Of a stretch of DNA of 37,281 nucleotides, positions 7,735 through 16,654 are shown in pieces. The first letter of the stretch is position 1; each line of letters begins with the position of its first letter. The DNA comes from Gemmatimonadales bacterium UBA1120. Lineage in GTDB: Bacteria; Gemmatimonadota; Gemmatimonadetes; Longimicrobiales; Gaopeijiaceae. The stretch spans positions 1 through 37,281 of the forward strand of contig DCAZ01000050.1 in NCBI GenBank assembly GCA_002313925.1. Reading direction: 5' to 3'. Below the pieces are notes generated by a model that saw only the letters and a list, made by a program, of their open reading frames with translations, was not told the origin of the DNA and did no database searches. A program made the translations under genes and the position numbers.

Positions 7735-9950
7735 GCCACGACTTCCTTCCATCGAGACTCAGCACGACGTTTTCGACCGGTAACCCGGTAAACCCCTATA
7801 AGAACAAACAGGAGAGGGATCCCGACCAAATTCACCCATTTCAGCATCAGCTTACCATAATCGGAAGCGAATATAAAAGTCGGTGGCGTCCGGTCTTGGG
7901 AACGAATCCGAATTAAGGATTCGTCTTGGGCCAACCAGTCGATCGTATTGGCGAGAAAGATCAAGTTGGACGGATTGCCCTGCAGAAACTGAAACTCGGT
8001 GAAGGTTGCATCACCCACGACGATAATCCTCCCCCGTGTCTCACCTTCATCTGGAGTAAGTGCAACCGCTAGGGTACGCACACCTAGTTGATCCGGTGTG
8101 GCGGCCCACTCTTGATCAGGGGCGATTGACTCCATCGGAGCGCGTGTGATACCGGATGGCGTGGTTTGCCAAAGGGGTGTTACCTGAGTTGTATCTGTTA
8201 TCTCCAGTTGAGCAGCCCATGCAAAGGTGACCGCGTTAATGCCGGAGGTGATCGCGTGATCTGAAGCTGGAATCGCAATAGGCCATAAGGGATAGCGGGC
8301 TATCACATTGAAGAGTCCCTGACGCCCCATGGACACATTCTCACTTGATTGAAGATCCGCCACCAAGCTCCCTGATAATTCCACACCGCGATCGCTCAAC
8401 ATGGACTCGAGGCCAGATCGTACAGGCAATGGATTTGGCGTTTGCGGGTTGAGGAGAATCGACTCCATCAAGAAAAGCGCAGCACCACCCTGGTCTACAT
8501 ATTCTTCGATACGCTGCACGGCTAAGCTGTCCAGGGTAGCCGTCGCACCTGCCACAATAAGCACTGCCATTGAATCACCCGAAATCACCGAACCCGATTC
8601 ACCTGCAATAGCCACCGAACCGATCTCGTAACGGTCGCCTAAGCTTTCGCGAAGTCCAGGAATGTCATCTAACCCTTTCGTATCAAAGCCCTCAACAAAG
8701 TTGACTTTAGGGCGGGTTTCCGTCGTCATGCGATAGATCGCTGATGCTAAACGAAACTCCAGATCGTCAGTACGTGCGATGAGTGGCATGACTTCCTCGT
8801 CATCCGCATAAGTCATCGCGAGGCCGTAGTAACCTCTCCGGATCTGGAATTCGTCATCCCTTAGGACATTGAATTCAATTGGGAAAATACCAAAAGCGGA
8901 CGCTTCACTTGCTGCATCTTCATCATCATCCGGATTCAGCTCGCTCACCACCACACCACCACCCGAAGCTGCCCGCATATCTGCAAGCAAATCCCGAACG
9001 TCCCGGAGTTGGATCTGGATTTCAGGAGGTAGTTCTGCGGAAGCATACAATTTTATCTGGACAACATCGTCGATCTCACCAAGCAAATCCTCTGTCCCCT
9101 CGGAGAGGGTATAGAGATTCTCAGCAGTCAGATCGAGTCGGCCTCGAATATAGCTTCCAAGCAAATTGGCCATTAGCACTAAAACGATGAAAATCGCAGA
9201 ACCTAATCGTAGTCGCTTAAACTCAGGTCGAATGTGGCTTAGCCGTTCTCTGCTCACCGCTCCAACAGCCAACACTAGGAATAGAGCGGTGGTAGACACG
9301 AAGTAGAGGACATCCCGAAGATCGACGACACCCCGTGCCACATTTTCAAAGTGACTGACTACTGAGAGCCGTGCGAGTGCACCCGAAAGCGCAGGGGGCA
9401 AGCCAATCTGCACTACCGGCACACCAATCAAGAACAGTACAAAACTTAGTGCGGCAGCAATGATGAATGCAGTGATCTGGTTACGCGTCATACTGGAAGC
9501 CCAGATGCCGATCGCTACCAATTGGCCAGCAAGCAGTGCAGCACCTACATACTGAGCAGTCACGATCCCAGGATCAGCTTCTGATGCCATCAGCATTCCG
9601 ATCGCTGTTGGCACGGTACCAGCAAGCGCAATGAGAACAAAAATCCAATTGCCTAAGAACTTCCCAGCAATGACCTCAGCCTCAGAAATGGGCTGGGCCA
9701 TCAACCATTCAAGGGTTCCTCCTCGCCGCTCTTCTGCGAGTGTGCGCATCGTTGCTGCCGGAACAAAGACCGCAAACAAAATAGGTAGCAAATCGAAGAG
9801 AGGCCTCATCGAAGCCAGGTTCGACGCATACATATTGCGGAAACCCAGAAAGAGAGAGATCCCCAGAAACGCTACCACCAAGACGTAAGCAGTGGGTTGA
9901 TCGAAGTATCCACGCACCTCGTGCCGAGCAACAGTCCAGATTCTTCGCAT
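7731..9950 (-). CDS. Fused ABC-2 permease (GldF-like) and GldG-like auxiliary protein
   Basis: 739 residues. The N-terminal 240 residues carry six membrane segments in the ABC-2 permease pattern, including 'EERRGGTLEWLMAQPIS', the conserved cytoplasmic coupling region. After a seventh segment (about 250-270) comes a large exported domain of the GldG / ABC_transp_aux type, with an 'LTAENLYTLSEGT' start typical of GldG. One final membrane helix lies near the C terminus, followed by a basic tail. In Flavobacterium the same parts are separate GldF and GldG proteins of the gliding apparatus; fusions occur in other phyla. Start is ATG at 9950 (GTG at 9953 is equally possible), overlapping the ATPase stop. 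An acidic patch near residues 345-352 (DDDEDAA) is low complexity. Confidence 0.9.
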   Translation of the reverse strand: MRRIWTVARHEVRGYFDQPTAYVLVVAFLGISLFLGFRNMYASNLASMRPLFDLLPILFAVFVPAATMRTLAEERRGGTLEWLMAQPISEAEVIAGKFLGNWIFVLIALAGTVPTAIGMLMASEADPGIVTAQYVGAALLAGQLVAIGIWASSMTRNQITAFIIAAALSFVLFLIGVPVVQIGLPPALSGALARLSVVSHFENVARGVVDLRDVLYFVSTTALFLVLAVGAVSRERLSHIRPEFKRLRLGSAIFIVLVLMANLLGSYIRGRLDLTAENLYTLSEGTEDLLGEIDDVVQIKLYASAELPPEIQIQLRDVRDLLADMRAASGGGVVVSELNPDDDEDAASEASAFGIFPIEFNVLRDDEFQIRRGYYGLAMTYADDEEVMPLIARTDDLEFRLASAIYRMTTETRPKVNFVEGFDTKGLDDIPGLRESLGDRYEIGSVAIAGESGSVISGDSMAVLIVAGATATLDSLAVQRIEEYVDQGGAALFLMESILLNPQTPNPLPVRSGLESMLSDRGVELSGSLVADLQSSENVSMGRQGLFNVIARYPLWPIAIPASDHAITSGINAVTFAWAAQLEITDTTQVTPLWQTTPSGITRAPMESIAPDQEWAATPDQLGVRTLAVALTPDEGETRGRIIVVGDATFTEFQFLQGNPSNLIFLANTIDWLAQDESLIRIRSQDRTPPTFIFASDYGKLMLKWVNLVGIPLLFVLIGVYRVTGRKRRAESRWKEVVA

Positions 9951-10936
9951 CACGAGTCCCCCTCAATCCCGAGATCTTCCGGCAAAGCCACTAACTGAGG
10001 ATTTTCTTCCTCTAATCCCTCTGAAGTGAGATCACGGAATACTTGTTCGAGACTGGCACGCTCACGATGCAATTCCCATAGCATCCAATTGTTGTCACGT
10101 GCAACCGAGAAAATCTTCGGCCTAAGGTCCTCTTCTGTGATTGCCTCAAGTACGACACGGACACGGCCTTCAACTTCCTCGACTGTGTGACCGGAGACAC
10201 CAGACAGGCCAGACAGGGTTTCTGTGACGCCAGCACCTTGAGCCTCAACAATATAGCGGGCTGTTCCACTTTGATTGGCAAGAAGATCTTGGACACTTCC
10301 GATCGCGGCGAGTGCCCCGCGACTGAGGATAACCAAACGTGAACATGTTGCTTCGACTTCCTGCATGACATGCGTACTCAGCAGAACGGTCCGCTCTTTC
10401 CCGAGGTTACTCACAAGCCGCCGAATCTCGACCCGCTGGTTCGGGTCTAACCCTTCAGTTGGCTCATCTAAGATCAGGATTTCTGGACGGTGTAGGATAG
10501 CTGCAGCCAATCCAATCCTTTGGCGATAACCCTTCGAACACTCACCTACAGGCCGATAAAATACAGCGGCTAGAGCTGTTTCCTCCACCGCACTTGCAAC
10601 GCCTATACGGGTGTCGTCTAAAGACAAGCCTCGGAGATCAGCCACGTGCTGCAGGTAGTCAGCGACCAGCATCTCATCATACAATGGGTTCGCTTCAGGC
10701 AGGTACCCTACTCGACGTTTTGCTTCCGTGAGGTCCTCAGTGATTGGTGTTCCATCGAATAGAACCTCACCCTTATCAGGCTGAAGAGTACCTGTAATCA
10801 TCCTCATTGTCGTCGTCTTCCCGGCCCCGTTCGGTCCAAGGAACCCGACGACTTCACCGCGGTCGACAGTAAAACTCAAATCGTCGACTGCAATCACAGG
10901 GCCGTAATTCTTGCTTACGCCATTAACTGCAATCAT
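9950..10936 (-). CDS. ABC transporter ATP-binding protein, GldA-like
   Basis: Cytosolic ATPase that should power the fused permease encoded directly after it; the stop codon overlaps the permease start. 328 residues. Walker A is 'GPNGAGKT' (34-41), the Q-loop position is E81 in 'YLPEANPLY' as is usual for GldA-like ATPases, the signature is 'CSKGYRQR' (S134), Walker B is 'ILILDEPTEG' (D157, E158) and the switch histidine is H189. The C-terminal 100 residues are the regulatory extension seen in ABC-2 exporters. Start is ATG at 10936, with GGGAG about 5 bases upstream; the GTG at 10963 would add nine residues of no family character. Role in gliding, polysaccharide or other export is inferred only. 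Confidence 0.93.
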   Translation of the reverse strand: MIAVNGVSKNYGPVIAVDDLSFTVDRGEVVGFLGPNGAGKTTTMRMITGTLQPDKGEVLFDGTPITEDLTEAKRRVGYLPEANPLYDEMLVADYLQHVADLRGLSLDDTRIGVASAVEETALAAVFYRPVGECSKGYRQRIGLAAAILHRPEILILDEPTEGLDPNQRVEIRRLVSNLGKERTVLLSTHVMQEVEATCSRLVILSRGALAAIGSVQDLLANQSGTARYIVEAQGAGVTETLSGLSGVSGHTVEEVEGRVRVVLEAITEEDLRPKIFSVARDNNWMLWELHRERASLEQVFRDLTSEGLEEENPQLVALPEDLGIEGDS

Positions 10937-11260
10937 TCGCACTCCCGAAAACAGTAAAGCCACGCCGGGCTACCGCTCGACGTAGCCGCTGGCACGATGG
11001 ACCCAACTGGCCGGTTGAGCGAGTAACCAAAGTCAGTCTTCTAACCGCCTTAAGAATGAAAACAACCCGTCCTAGTAAGGGTCCGATACTCTAAAAGTGC
11101 CCTAGGAAGTTGTCCACACCCGCTTCAATGTAGCGATGTTTATCACTACACCCAGAAATTAGCTAAGTAACTGATAATTCCAGCCCACACAGGCAAACCT
11201 GGCGGAATCTTCAGCCCCTACTCGGATTAACCTCAAGCAGTCCTTCCCTCCTGCCACTAT
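10937..11260. other. 324-bp intergenic region
   Basis: No ORF or tRNA-like fold is seen. It should hold the promoter of the minus-strand ABC operon and the 3' region of the HTH gene. The only structured element I find is the dyad at 11129-11150. No convincing -35/-10 pair was found on either strand. Confidence 0.5.
11129..11150. repeat. Imperfect 22-bp dyad, operator-like
   Basis: Arms 'tgtagcgat' and 'atcactaca' pair at eight of nine positions around a 4-base centre. The dyad lies about 190 bp upstream of the ABC ATPase start and 110 bp past the HTH gene stop. It could be a repressor site or a small hairpin; no run of T follows on either strand. Confidence 0.3.
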
Positions 11261-11695
11261 CTACGCCGAGCGCCTCCTTCTCCGCGACCTCCTTGGTTTA
11301 CGGCCGCTATTCAGATGACCAAGGTGTCTCCATGTCTCACCTCGCCTAAGCATATAGATCGTGCTCGCTGATACACCGAGTTCTTTAGCCCAATCAGCTC
11401 CGGACATTTTCCAACGATCAGCCTCCTCGTCCCAATCGTCCAAAACCTGTCGAGCTACCTCTTCAGTCAGTTCTGCATGGGGAGAATTCTCTCCTCTCAA
11501 CCAAACATTCGAACCTAACCAGCGATCCACTTTCTGGATCGGTCCCGGTATCTTCCGTCCGGTGTGTCCCAAGCAGTAGTGGCGGACCTGGTCAACCGAA
11601 AAACCAGGATATAGCCTAGAGATCTCGGCATATAAGCAACCCTCTTCAGCTAAGTCTCTCCACTTTTTAACGAGGGCCACTTCGGGTTTCGGCAT
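11261..11695 (-). CDS. Small DNA-binding protein: two HTH-like segments and an Arg-rich tail
   Basis: 144 residues. The N-terminal part (about 12-45) looks like one helix-turn-helix. A 'RGENSPHAELTEE' linker leads into a second HTH at about 97-125 ('DWAKELGVSASTIYMLRRG', then 'TWRHL'). This linker plus HTH block is the same architecture found at the end of HNH homing endonucleases and in some phage proteins, but no HNH nuclease motif is present here. The tail (131-144) has nine Arg/Lys in 14 residues. Start ATG at 11695 is supported by CAGGAG 8-10 bases upstream. It stands alone, not in an operon. Likely a nucleoid-binding or regulatory protein; function not assignable. Confidence 0.65.
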   Translation of the reverse strand: MPKPEVALVKKWRDLAEEGCLYAEISRLYPGFSVDQVRHYCLGHTGRKIPGPIQKVDRWLGSNVWLRGENSPHAELTEEVARQVLDDWDEEADRWKMSGADWAKELGVSASTIYMLRRGETWRHLGHLNSGRKPRRSRRRRRSA

Positions 11696-11847
11696 TCGTG
11701 CGATCTCCTGGATTCATCAGTTTTGTTTGCTGTTTCAGCCTGCCTTATACCATCCAACACTATGAAGTTCCGCTCATTAGAGGATCATTCAAAGAGCGTC
11801 GGAGAGAGGCCCTCCCACAGACGGCAGGGGTCCGACAGAACTCCGGT

Positions 11848-11882
11848 GCATATCACCCCAGGAAGCTAGGTGGGAGATATGC
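11848..11882 (-). terminator. Hairpin spanning the msrA stop codon
   Basis: Arms gcatatc and gatatgc pair perfectly, then one mismatch and three more G-C pairs. The msrA TAG lies inside. There is no T-run after it, so intrinsic termination is uncertain. Confidence 0.25.
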
Positions 11883-12411
11883 CTTGATTCATGAAATGCT
11901 CGCGAAATTTCGCAATTTTTGGCGCAATTACAACCTGACAATACGGCTGTTCGCCATTTCTCTCAAAGTACCGGTCATGATATTCTTCTGCCGGATAGAA
12001 GGCTTCGAGGGGTGCTAGCTCGGTGACGATCGGATCAACCCATGGTCCGTCCCTGTCGAGCCCCCGGATAAGGTCCAATGCGGTTTCTCTCTGACCGTCA
12101 GTATGGTGGAATATCACTGAGCGGTACTGGGTACCAACATCGTTTCCTTGTCTGTTGAGCGTTGTTGGATCATGAACAACAAAGAAGATTTCGAGAAGCT
12201 CCCGAAAAGTGATAATATCCGCATTGAAGGCGATTTGGACGACTTCAGCATGTCCCGTAGAGCCGCCACAAACCTGCCTGTAACTCGGGTCAGTTACATG
12301 CCCACCGGTATATCCAGATTTAACGCGACTTACGCCTGAGACCATTTCGAAAACAGCTTCAAGACACCAGAAGCAGCCACCCCCGAGGGTGGTTGAATCC
12401 TTTCTGGACAT
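11866..12411 (-). CDS. msrA: Peptide-methionine (S)-S-oxide reductase
   Basis: Repairs methionine-S-sulfoxide in proteins, using thioredoxin. 181 residues, typical for MsrA. The catalytic motif 'GGGCFWC' places the sulfenic-acid cysteine at C13. 'GYTGGHV', 'HAEVVQI' and 'HDPTTLNRQGNDVGTQYRS' are hallmark MsrA segments, and 'QPYCQVV' near the end carries a probable resolving cysteine. The start is ATG at 12411, with GGAG 8 bases upstream; the longer frame to 12480 would overlap the S9 peptidase and add a non-family basic leader. No signal peptide, so cytosolic. It begins 13 bp after the S9 peptidase stop and is probably co-transcribed with it, an odd pairing of an exported peptidase and a cytosolic repair enzyme. 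Confidence 0.96.
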   Translation of the reverse strand: MSRKDSTTLGGGCFWCLEAVFEMVSGVSRVKSGYTGGHVTDPSYRQVCGGSTGHAEVVQIAFNADIITFRELLEIFFVVHDPTTLNRQGNDVGTQYRSVIFHHTDGQRETALDLIRGLDRDGPWVDPIVTELAPLEAFYPAEEYHDRYFERNGEQPYCQVVIAPKIAKFREHFMNQGISPT

Positions 12412-12424
12412 CACATCACTCCGA

Positions 12425-14431
12425 TCATGACACCACCTTCTTCTCGTTCTTCTCGGGCCGCTCCCAAGGCGTCCACTCAATATTCCTCACGTACTTCTGG
12501 ATCCATCGGATCTCTTCCACGTCTCGAGTACGCTGATGACGTGGCTCTTGGAACCCGTGAGGTTCGCGAGGGAAGCGGATGTAGCGCGTAATCTTGCCCT
12601 GATCCTTCAGGGCTTGGAAGAACATCATACTCTGGGGTTCAGTATCGGTTCTATCATTAATGCCGTGCAGGACAAGCGTCGGTGTAGTCACATTAGCGAC
12701 ATGGGTCAATGCAGAACGCTCTCTCCATTCGTCCGTATTATCCCATGGAGTGCCCCCGATATACCACAGTCGGACGTCGTGGTTGAACCCCGGACCGTAC
12801 TCAGATGTCCAGTCTGACACCATAGCACCTACGGATGCCCCCTTGAACCGATCCGTCTGAGTGATGGTCCAGCCACCAAGGATACCTCCATAGCTCCAAC
12901 CACGTAGGCCTAACTTGTCTGGGTCTGCTATACCACGACTTATCAACTCATCGACACCAGTCATGAGATCTTCGTAGTCTCCACTTCCGATGTCGTGAAG
13001 ATTGCCTCGAAGCAGATCATCATCGTAACCGGAACTCCCTCGCACGTTAGGGAACAGTTGGGCGTATCCAAGCCCGGCCCAGACGTGGTTTGACGCCGAG
13101 AAGGAGTTCCGGAAAACGCCAGCAGGACCGCCGTGAATGTGCAGTAGCAAAGGGAGCATGCCAGATTGGTATTCAGCAGGCAGCATCAAGATGCCCTCGA
13201 TCTCAGTTCCGTCCGTACTCTCCCAACGGATGACCTCACCCTGACCTAATACAAGCTCATCAGTGATCGTCGGATTCACATCGGTCAATTGTACTGCGCC
13301 CGTGCCATCCGTTGACCCAACCCAAATGTCGGCAGGAGTATCAAAGTCCTGAAACACGTAGGCCATCTTCACACGATCTCTGGAGAATGAAGAAGGTGCC
13401 AGAGACCCAACGGACGAAGTGATCTGTTCGACTGAGTCCGAACCTAAGTTGATTCGGTAGAGATTATTATTCGTGCTGTGCAGACCACTGAATAAGATCG
13501 CAGAAGCATCGGGAGCCCACACAAAGTTCCCGATATTTCCATCGAATGCCCCTGAGACGATGCGCCGGTCACCTCCATCAGGGTCCATCACCCATATCTT
13601 GTCGAGAAGCAGCTCCCATTCACCATCAGTGCGAGCAGTATAGGCAAATGAGCGTCCATCCGGTGCCCATGATAGACGACCTTCGGGAGCACTATTGTCT
13701 GTGAGTCGGCGAATTGTACCAACCTCAACTTCTAGAAGCTGAATCTCGGATAGGTTCTGTTGATTGCGTCGGTTCTCTATGCGCGACGTAAAAAGAATTC
13801 GATCCCCATTAGGAGCCACCGAGAAAGATCCAATCCGGTGGTCAGTATCAGTCAGACGTCGTTCCGCACCCGACTCCACTTCTATCAGCCAGAGGTTATT
13901 CCAGTTACCGCTCTGTTGCCCATTCGGACCTTCATCCACAAAGATCGCGTCGTACCCGGCTTCTCGAGCCTCCTCTTCTTCTTCGGTCCTAGGTTCTGTA
14001 GCAACAAAAATGATTTTCGATCCGTCTTCTGACCAAGCATACGAACCGATCGAAGTTTCATGCTCACTCAGCTGGACAGCTTCTCCTCCAGTTGTCGGAA
14101 GCAAGAACAATTGCGATTCATCGTCGACTGATCTTGTAAATGCCAGTCTGCTGCCATCCGGTGAAAACTGGAAGTTTCCGCCACCATCGTCACCGATGTA
14201 GCGATAAGGCTCACCACCCTCAGCTGAGACCCTCCACCACGTCGTTTCTCGCTCGTTTTCTTCCCAGTTGAGTTCGGATTTTGAGAAGAGCACCCAACTT
14301 CCATCCGGCGAGATCATGGCACCCCCAACCTGGACCATATCGAGCCCATCGTCAGTGGTCATCGCCCGCCGCTCCTGTCCTGCAACTGGAACGGCAAGAA
14401 CGAACACGATTAAGAGGGTGAGGTTACGCAT
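12425..14431 (-). CDS. Exported S9-family prolyl oligopeptidase-type peptidase
   Basis: Serine peptidase acting outside the cytoplasm. 668 residues: signal peptide (1 to about 19, ending 'PVAGQ'), then a WD40-like/PD40 beta-propeller (about 30-390) with repeated 'SPDG' and 'WAPDG' blades, then an alpha/beta-hydrolase domain. Catalytic triad: S513 in 'GWSYGG', D593 in 'GINDRTD' and H625 in 'PREPHGF'; the oxyanion strand is 'HIHGGP'. Start ATG at 14431 has GGAG 8 bases upstream and gives the proper signal peptide; the ATG at 14464 adds 11 residues before it. Relatives include dipeptidyl and acylaminoacyl peptidases. First gene of a two-gene unit with msrA. Confidence 0.95.
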   Translation of the reverse strand: MRNLTLLIVFVLAVPVAGQERRAMTTDDGLDMVQVGGAMISPDGSWVLFSKSELNWEENERETTWWRVSAEGGEPYRYIGDDGGGNFQFSPDGSRLAFTRSVDDESQLFLLPTTGGEAVQLSEHETSIGSYAWSEDGSKIIFVATEPRTEEEEEAREAGYDAIFVDEGPNGQQSGNWNNLWLIEVESGAERRLTDTDHRIGSFSVAPNGDRILFTSRIENRRNQQNLSEIQLLEVEVGTIRRLTDNSAPEGRLSWAPDGRSFAYTARTDGEWELLLDKIWVMDPDGGDRRIVSGAFDGNIGNFVWAPDASAILFSGLHSTNNNLYRINLGSDSVEQITSSVGSLAPSSFSRDRVKMAYVFQDFDTPADIWVGSTDGTGAVQLTDVNPTITDELVLGQGEVIRWESTDGTEIEGILMLPAEYQSGMLPLLLHIHGGPAGVFRNSFSASNHVWAGLGYAQLFPNVRGSSGYDDDLLRGNLHDIGSGDYEDLMTGVDELISRGIADPDKLGLRGWSYGGILGGWTITQTDRFKGASVGAMVSDWTSEYGPGFNHDVRLWYIGGTPWDNTDEWRERSALTHVANVTTPTLVLHGINDRTDTEPQSMMFFQALKDQGKITRYIRFPREPHGFQEPRHQRTRDVEEIRWIQKYVRNIEWTPWERPEKNEKKVVS

Positions 14432-14556
14432 AATTTTCTCCGGGTTGAACCTGACAAGCATCATTCGTTATCCTAGCGTGGACCCCAGCTATAGGCTGTG
14501 ATGCTAGCCATCAAACCTACCGCGAGCGGAAGAGCAAGGGCAAAGCGTTTGTGTAA

Positions 14557-15393
14557 ATGGATACCCGAATGATCATGAGGCGACTCGTCTCAATCTTTTT
14601 CCTCTCCTGCAGCGCATGTACGAGTGCAGTCGAGAACATCAGCTCGGAAAGGACTCACATTCTATACAAGCCAGCGAACTTACCTACTAATGCTCCGCTG
14701 GTCTTGGCCCTTCACGGTTACGGAAGTAATGGGAGAAATCTCCAGTGGTACTCTGGTATGGATGAGGCTGCAGATGTTCACGGCTTCGCTGTAGCCTACC
14801 CGTATGGAACGACAGACCGTGGTGGTACCCGACACTGGAACGCAAATCTGAATATTAGCTCGACGGATGATGTGAATTATTTATCTGAACTGGCTAGAGA
14901 TCTCCAAGCTGAACACCAATTAGATCCCCAGAGGACGTTTGTTTTTGGAATGTCAAACGGCGGATATATGAGCTACACACTCGCCTGTAAAACCCGTAAC
15001 GTCTTTCGAGGAATAGCTTCAGTGACAGGTACCATGAGTGGACACGACTGGAATAATTGTAATCCGTATGATCCCGTTCCTGTCCTCCATATTCATGGCG
15101 TCGAAGATCGTGTGGTACCGATCGACGGAAGTATGAGCGCTGGAGGTGGGTGGGGTGGTGCTCCACACGTCGATGAGATCGTTTCGTTCTGGGCGGATTT
15201 GAATAACACTACGACCGTGGACAGCGTCTTTCTCGCTCCGAGCACGCATGCTTTCTACTATCGAAACGGCCGAAACGGTAATGAAGTGTGGTATTACCGA
15301 ATTAATGATTGGGGACACGAATGGCCTGGTCCTCAAGACCAAACGGGCACAATCGCGAGCGAAGTGATCTGGGAATTTTTCAGTAAGTTCTAG
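14557..15393 (+). CDS. Exported PHB-depolymerase/feruloyl-esterase family hydrolase (LpqC-like)
   Basis: Alpha/beta-hydrolase esterase, 278 residues. Nucleophile S133 in 'FGMSNGGY', acid D184 in 'HGVEDRVVP' and base H254 in 'NDWGHEWPG'; the oxyanion region is 'LALHGYGSNG'. This order and spacing match the esterase PHB depolymerase / LpqC family, which act on polymers such as poly-hydroxybutyrate, feruloyl or acetyl esters. The N terminus is hydrophobic with two closely spaced cysteines (C18, C21), so it is probably exported and possibly a lipoprotein, although neither lipobox is ideal. In-frame ATGs at 14569 and 14575 are alternative starts. Divergent from the S9 peptidase; only 8 bp from the convergent threonine aldolase. 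Confidence 0.87.
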   Translation: MDTRMIMRRLVSIFFLSCSACTSAVENISSERTHILYKPANLPTNAPLVLALHGYGSNGRNLQWYSGMDEAADVHGFAVAYPYGTTDRGGTRHWNANLNISSTDDVNYLSELARDLQAEHQLDPQRTFVFGMSNGGYMSYTLACKTRNVFRGIASVTGTMSGHDWNNCNPYDPVPVLHIHGVEDRVVPIDGSMSAGGGWGGAPHVDEIVSFWADLNNTTTVDSVFLAPSTHAFYYRNGRNGNEVWYYRINDWGHEWPGPQDQTGTIASEVIWEFFSKF

Positions 15394-15401
15394 AACGTCC
15401 C

Positions 15402-16469
15402 CTATTCGCTCGTGGGCGACAAGTCAGTTCTACTGGAGTGCAAGACTGAAGTAACTACCTCCAGAGCAGTGTTGAGGTCTTCGGTGTCCACATCACGGTG
15501 GAGAACAGCACGGATACCGTGTGGGCCACTAGGAAGCATGTGTACACCCTGTTCATGACATCTGTGAACAAAATCTCCTGCGCTCATTATCTGCACAGAA
15601 AATCGGACTATGTTCGATTGTACTCGGTCAAGGTCGACTTCAAGACCATCTAAATCCTCAAGCTCTGCGGCAAACTGTCTTGCGTGCTTGATATCTTTCA
15701 CCAGGTCATCGCGATGGTGCTCAAGCGCATGGAGAGCACCTGCTGCAAGGATCCCAGCCTGTCGAAATCCACCACCGAATTGCTGTTTAAAACGGCGAGA
15801 TCGGGCGATCAAGTCTCTGGGCCCAGCAAGAGCTGAGCCTACAGGGGCGCCCAACCCCTTGCTGAAACAAACGTTGACAGTATCGAATGGCTCAGCGTAC
15901 GTGCCTTCACTAACACCAGAAGCAGCGGTCGCGTGCCAAAGGCGCGCTCCATCTAGATGAGTGACCAGGCCGTGCGCATGAGCTGCCGTAGCTACGGCAT
16001 GGATCTGCTCAAGCGGCCAAACGGTGCCTCCCCCTGCATTATGCGTATTCTCCACACAGAGCAACCGCATACGCGGGCTTAACGTTACTGGATTGAACCG
16101 GTGTAAAGGTTCGATCGCATTATTGATATCAGCCGGTGTGAATACACCATCTACACCTGGAAGTGGCTTCATAGTCACTCCACTCAGGGCGGCGGCTGCC
16201 CCTCCTTCGCTACGGATTAGGTGTGCACTATGGTCCGTCAGGATGAGGTCTCCAGGCTCTGTATGCGTCCGGATCGCGACTTGGTTAGACATGCTTCCAG
16301 TAGGCACAAATACGGCGTCCTCTTTACCCATCAGCTCTGCGGTCAACTCCTCTAGCTCCCTAACTGTTGGGTCCTCTCCGTATACATCGTCACCAACTGC
16401 CGCTGCCGCCATTGCTTCTCGCATCTCAGTAGTCGGCTTGGTAACCGTATCACTTCTAATATCAACCAT
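15402..16469 (-). CDS. ltaE: Low-specificity L-threonine aldolase
   Basis: PLP-dependent aldolase cleaving L-threonine or L-allo-threonine to glycine and acetaldehyde; cytosolic. 355 residues, family-normal length. The N-terminal 'DIRSDTVTKPT' is the family signature; PLP lysine K204 sits in 'CFSKGLGAPVGS'; D173 and R176 in 'HLDGARLWHA' contact the cofactor; H80 is the ring-stacking histidine position. Start ATG at 16469 begins directly with the family N terminus, although the Shine-Dalgarno is weak. Single gene, convergent with the esterase. Also possible: related beta-eliminating lyases, but the signature strongly favours threonine aldolase. Confidence 0.95.
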   Translation of the reverse strand: MVDIRSDTVTKPTTEMREAMAAAAVGDDVYGEDPTVRELEELTAELMGKEDAVFVPTGSMSNQVAIRTHTEPGDLILTDHSAHLIRSEGGAAAALSGVTMKPLPGVDGVFTPADINNAIEPLHRFNPVTLSPRMRLLCVENTHNAGGGTVWPLEQIHAVATAAHAHGLVTHLDGARLWHATAASGVSEGTYAEPFDTVNVCFSKGLGAPVGSALAGPRDLIARSRRFKQQFGGGFRQAGILAAGALHALEHHRDDLVKDIKHARQFAAELEDLDGLEVDLDRVQSNIVRFSVQIMSAGDFVHRCHEQGVHMLPSGPHGIRAVLHRDVDTEDLNTALEVVTSVLHSSRTDLSPTSE

Positions 16470-16654
16470 GGACAGTCTTCACGATATCGATTGTGGCCCA
16501 AGAGCCCGGTTCATTCCGGTAAAGAGGTCGAAGCTCCAGTTACTGTCCGTTGGCCGCAAGGTCATGGGGTTGACGGGATGCTGGTTACAGTGAAGATGGA
16601 AGATCTATCTCCCCCTGCAAAATTCTTTAGGCAACCGGAAGGGAGCTGCAAGTG

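Noticed and set aside
12412..12480. N-terminal extension of MsrA to an upstream start
   Set aside because: Overlaps the S9 peptidase gene, is not family-like, and ATG 12411 has its own Shine-Dalgarno.
16501..16524. tRNA T-arm-like 'ggttcattcc'
   Set aside because: No acceptor, D or anticodon arms at the needed distances.
16024..16593. 189-codon plus-strand ORF opposite threonine aldolase
   Set aside because: Antisense shadow of a well-conserved enzyme; low-complexity Ser/Pro-rich translation.
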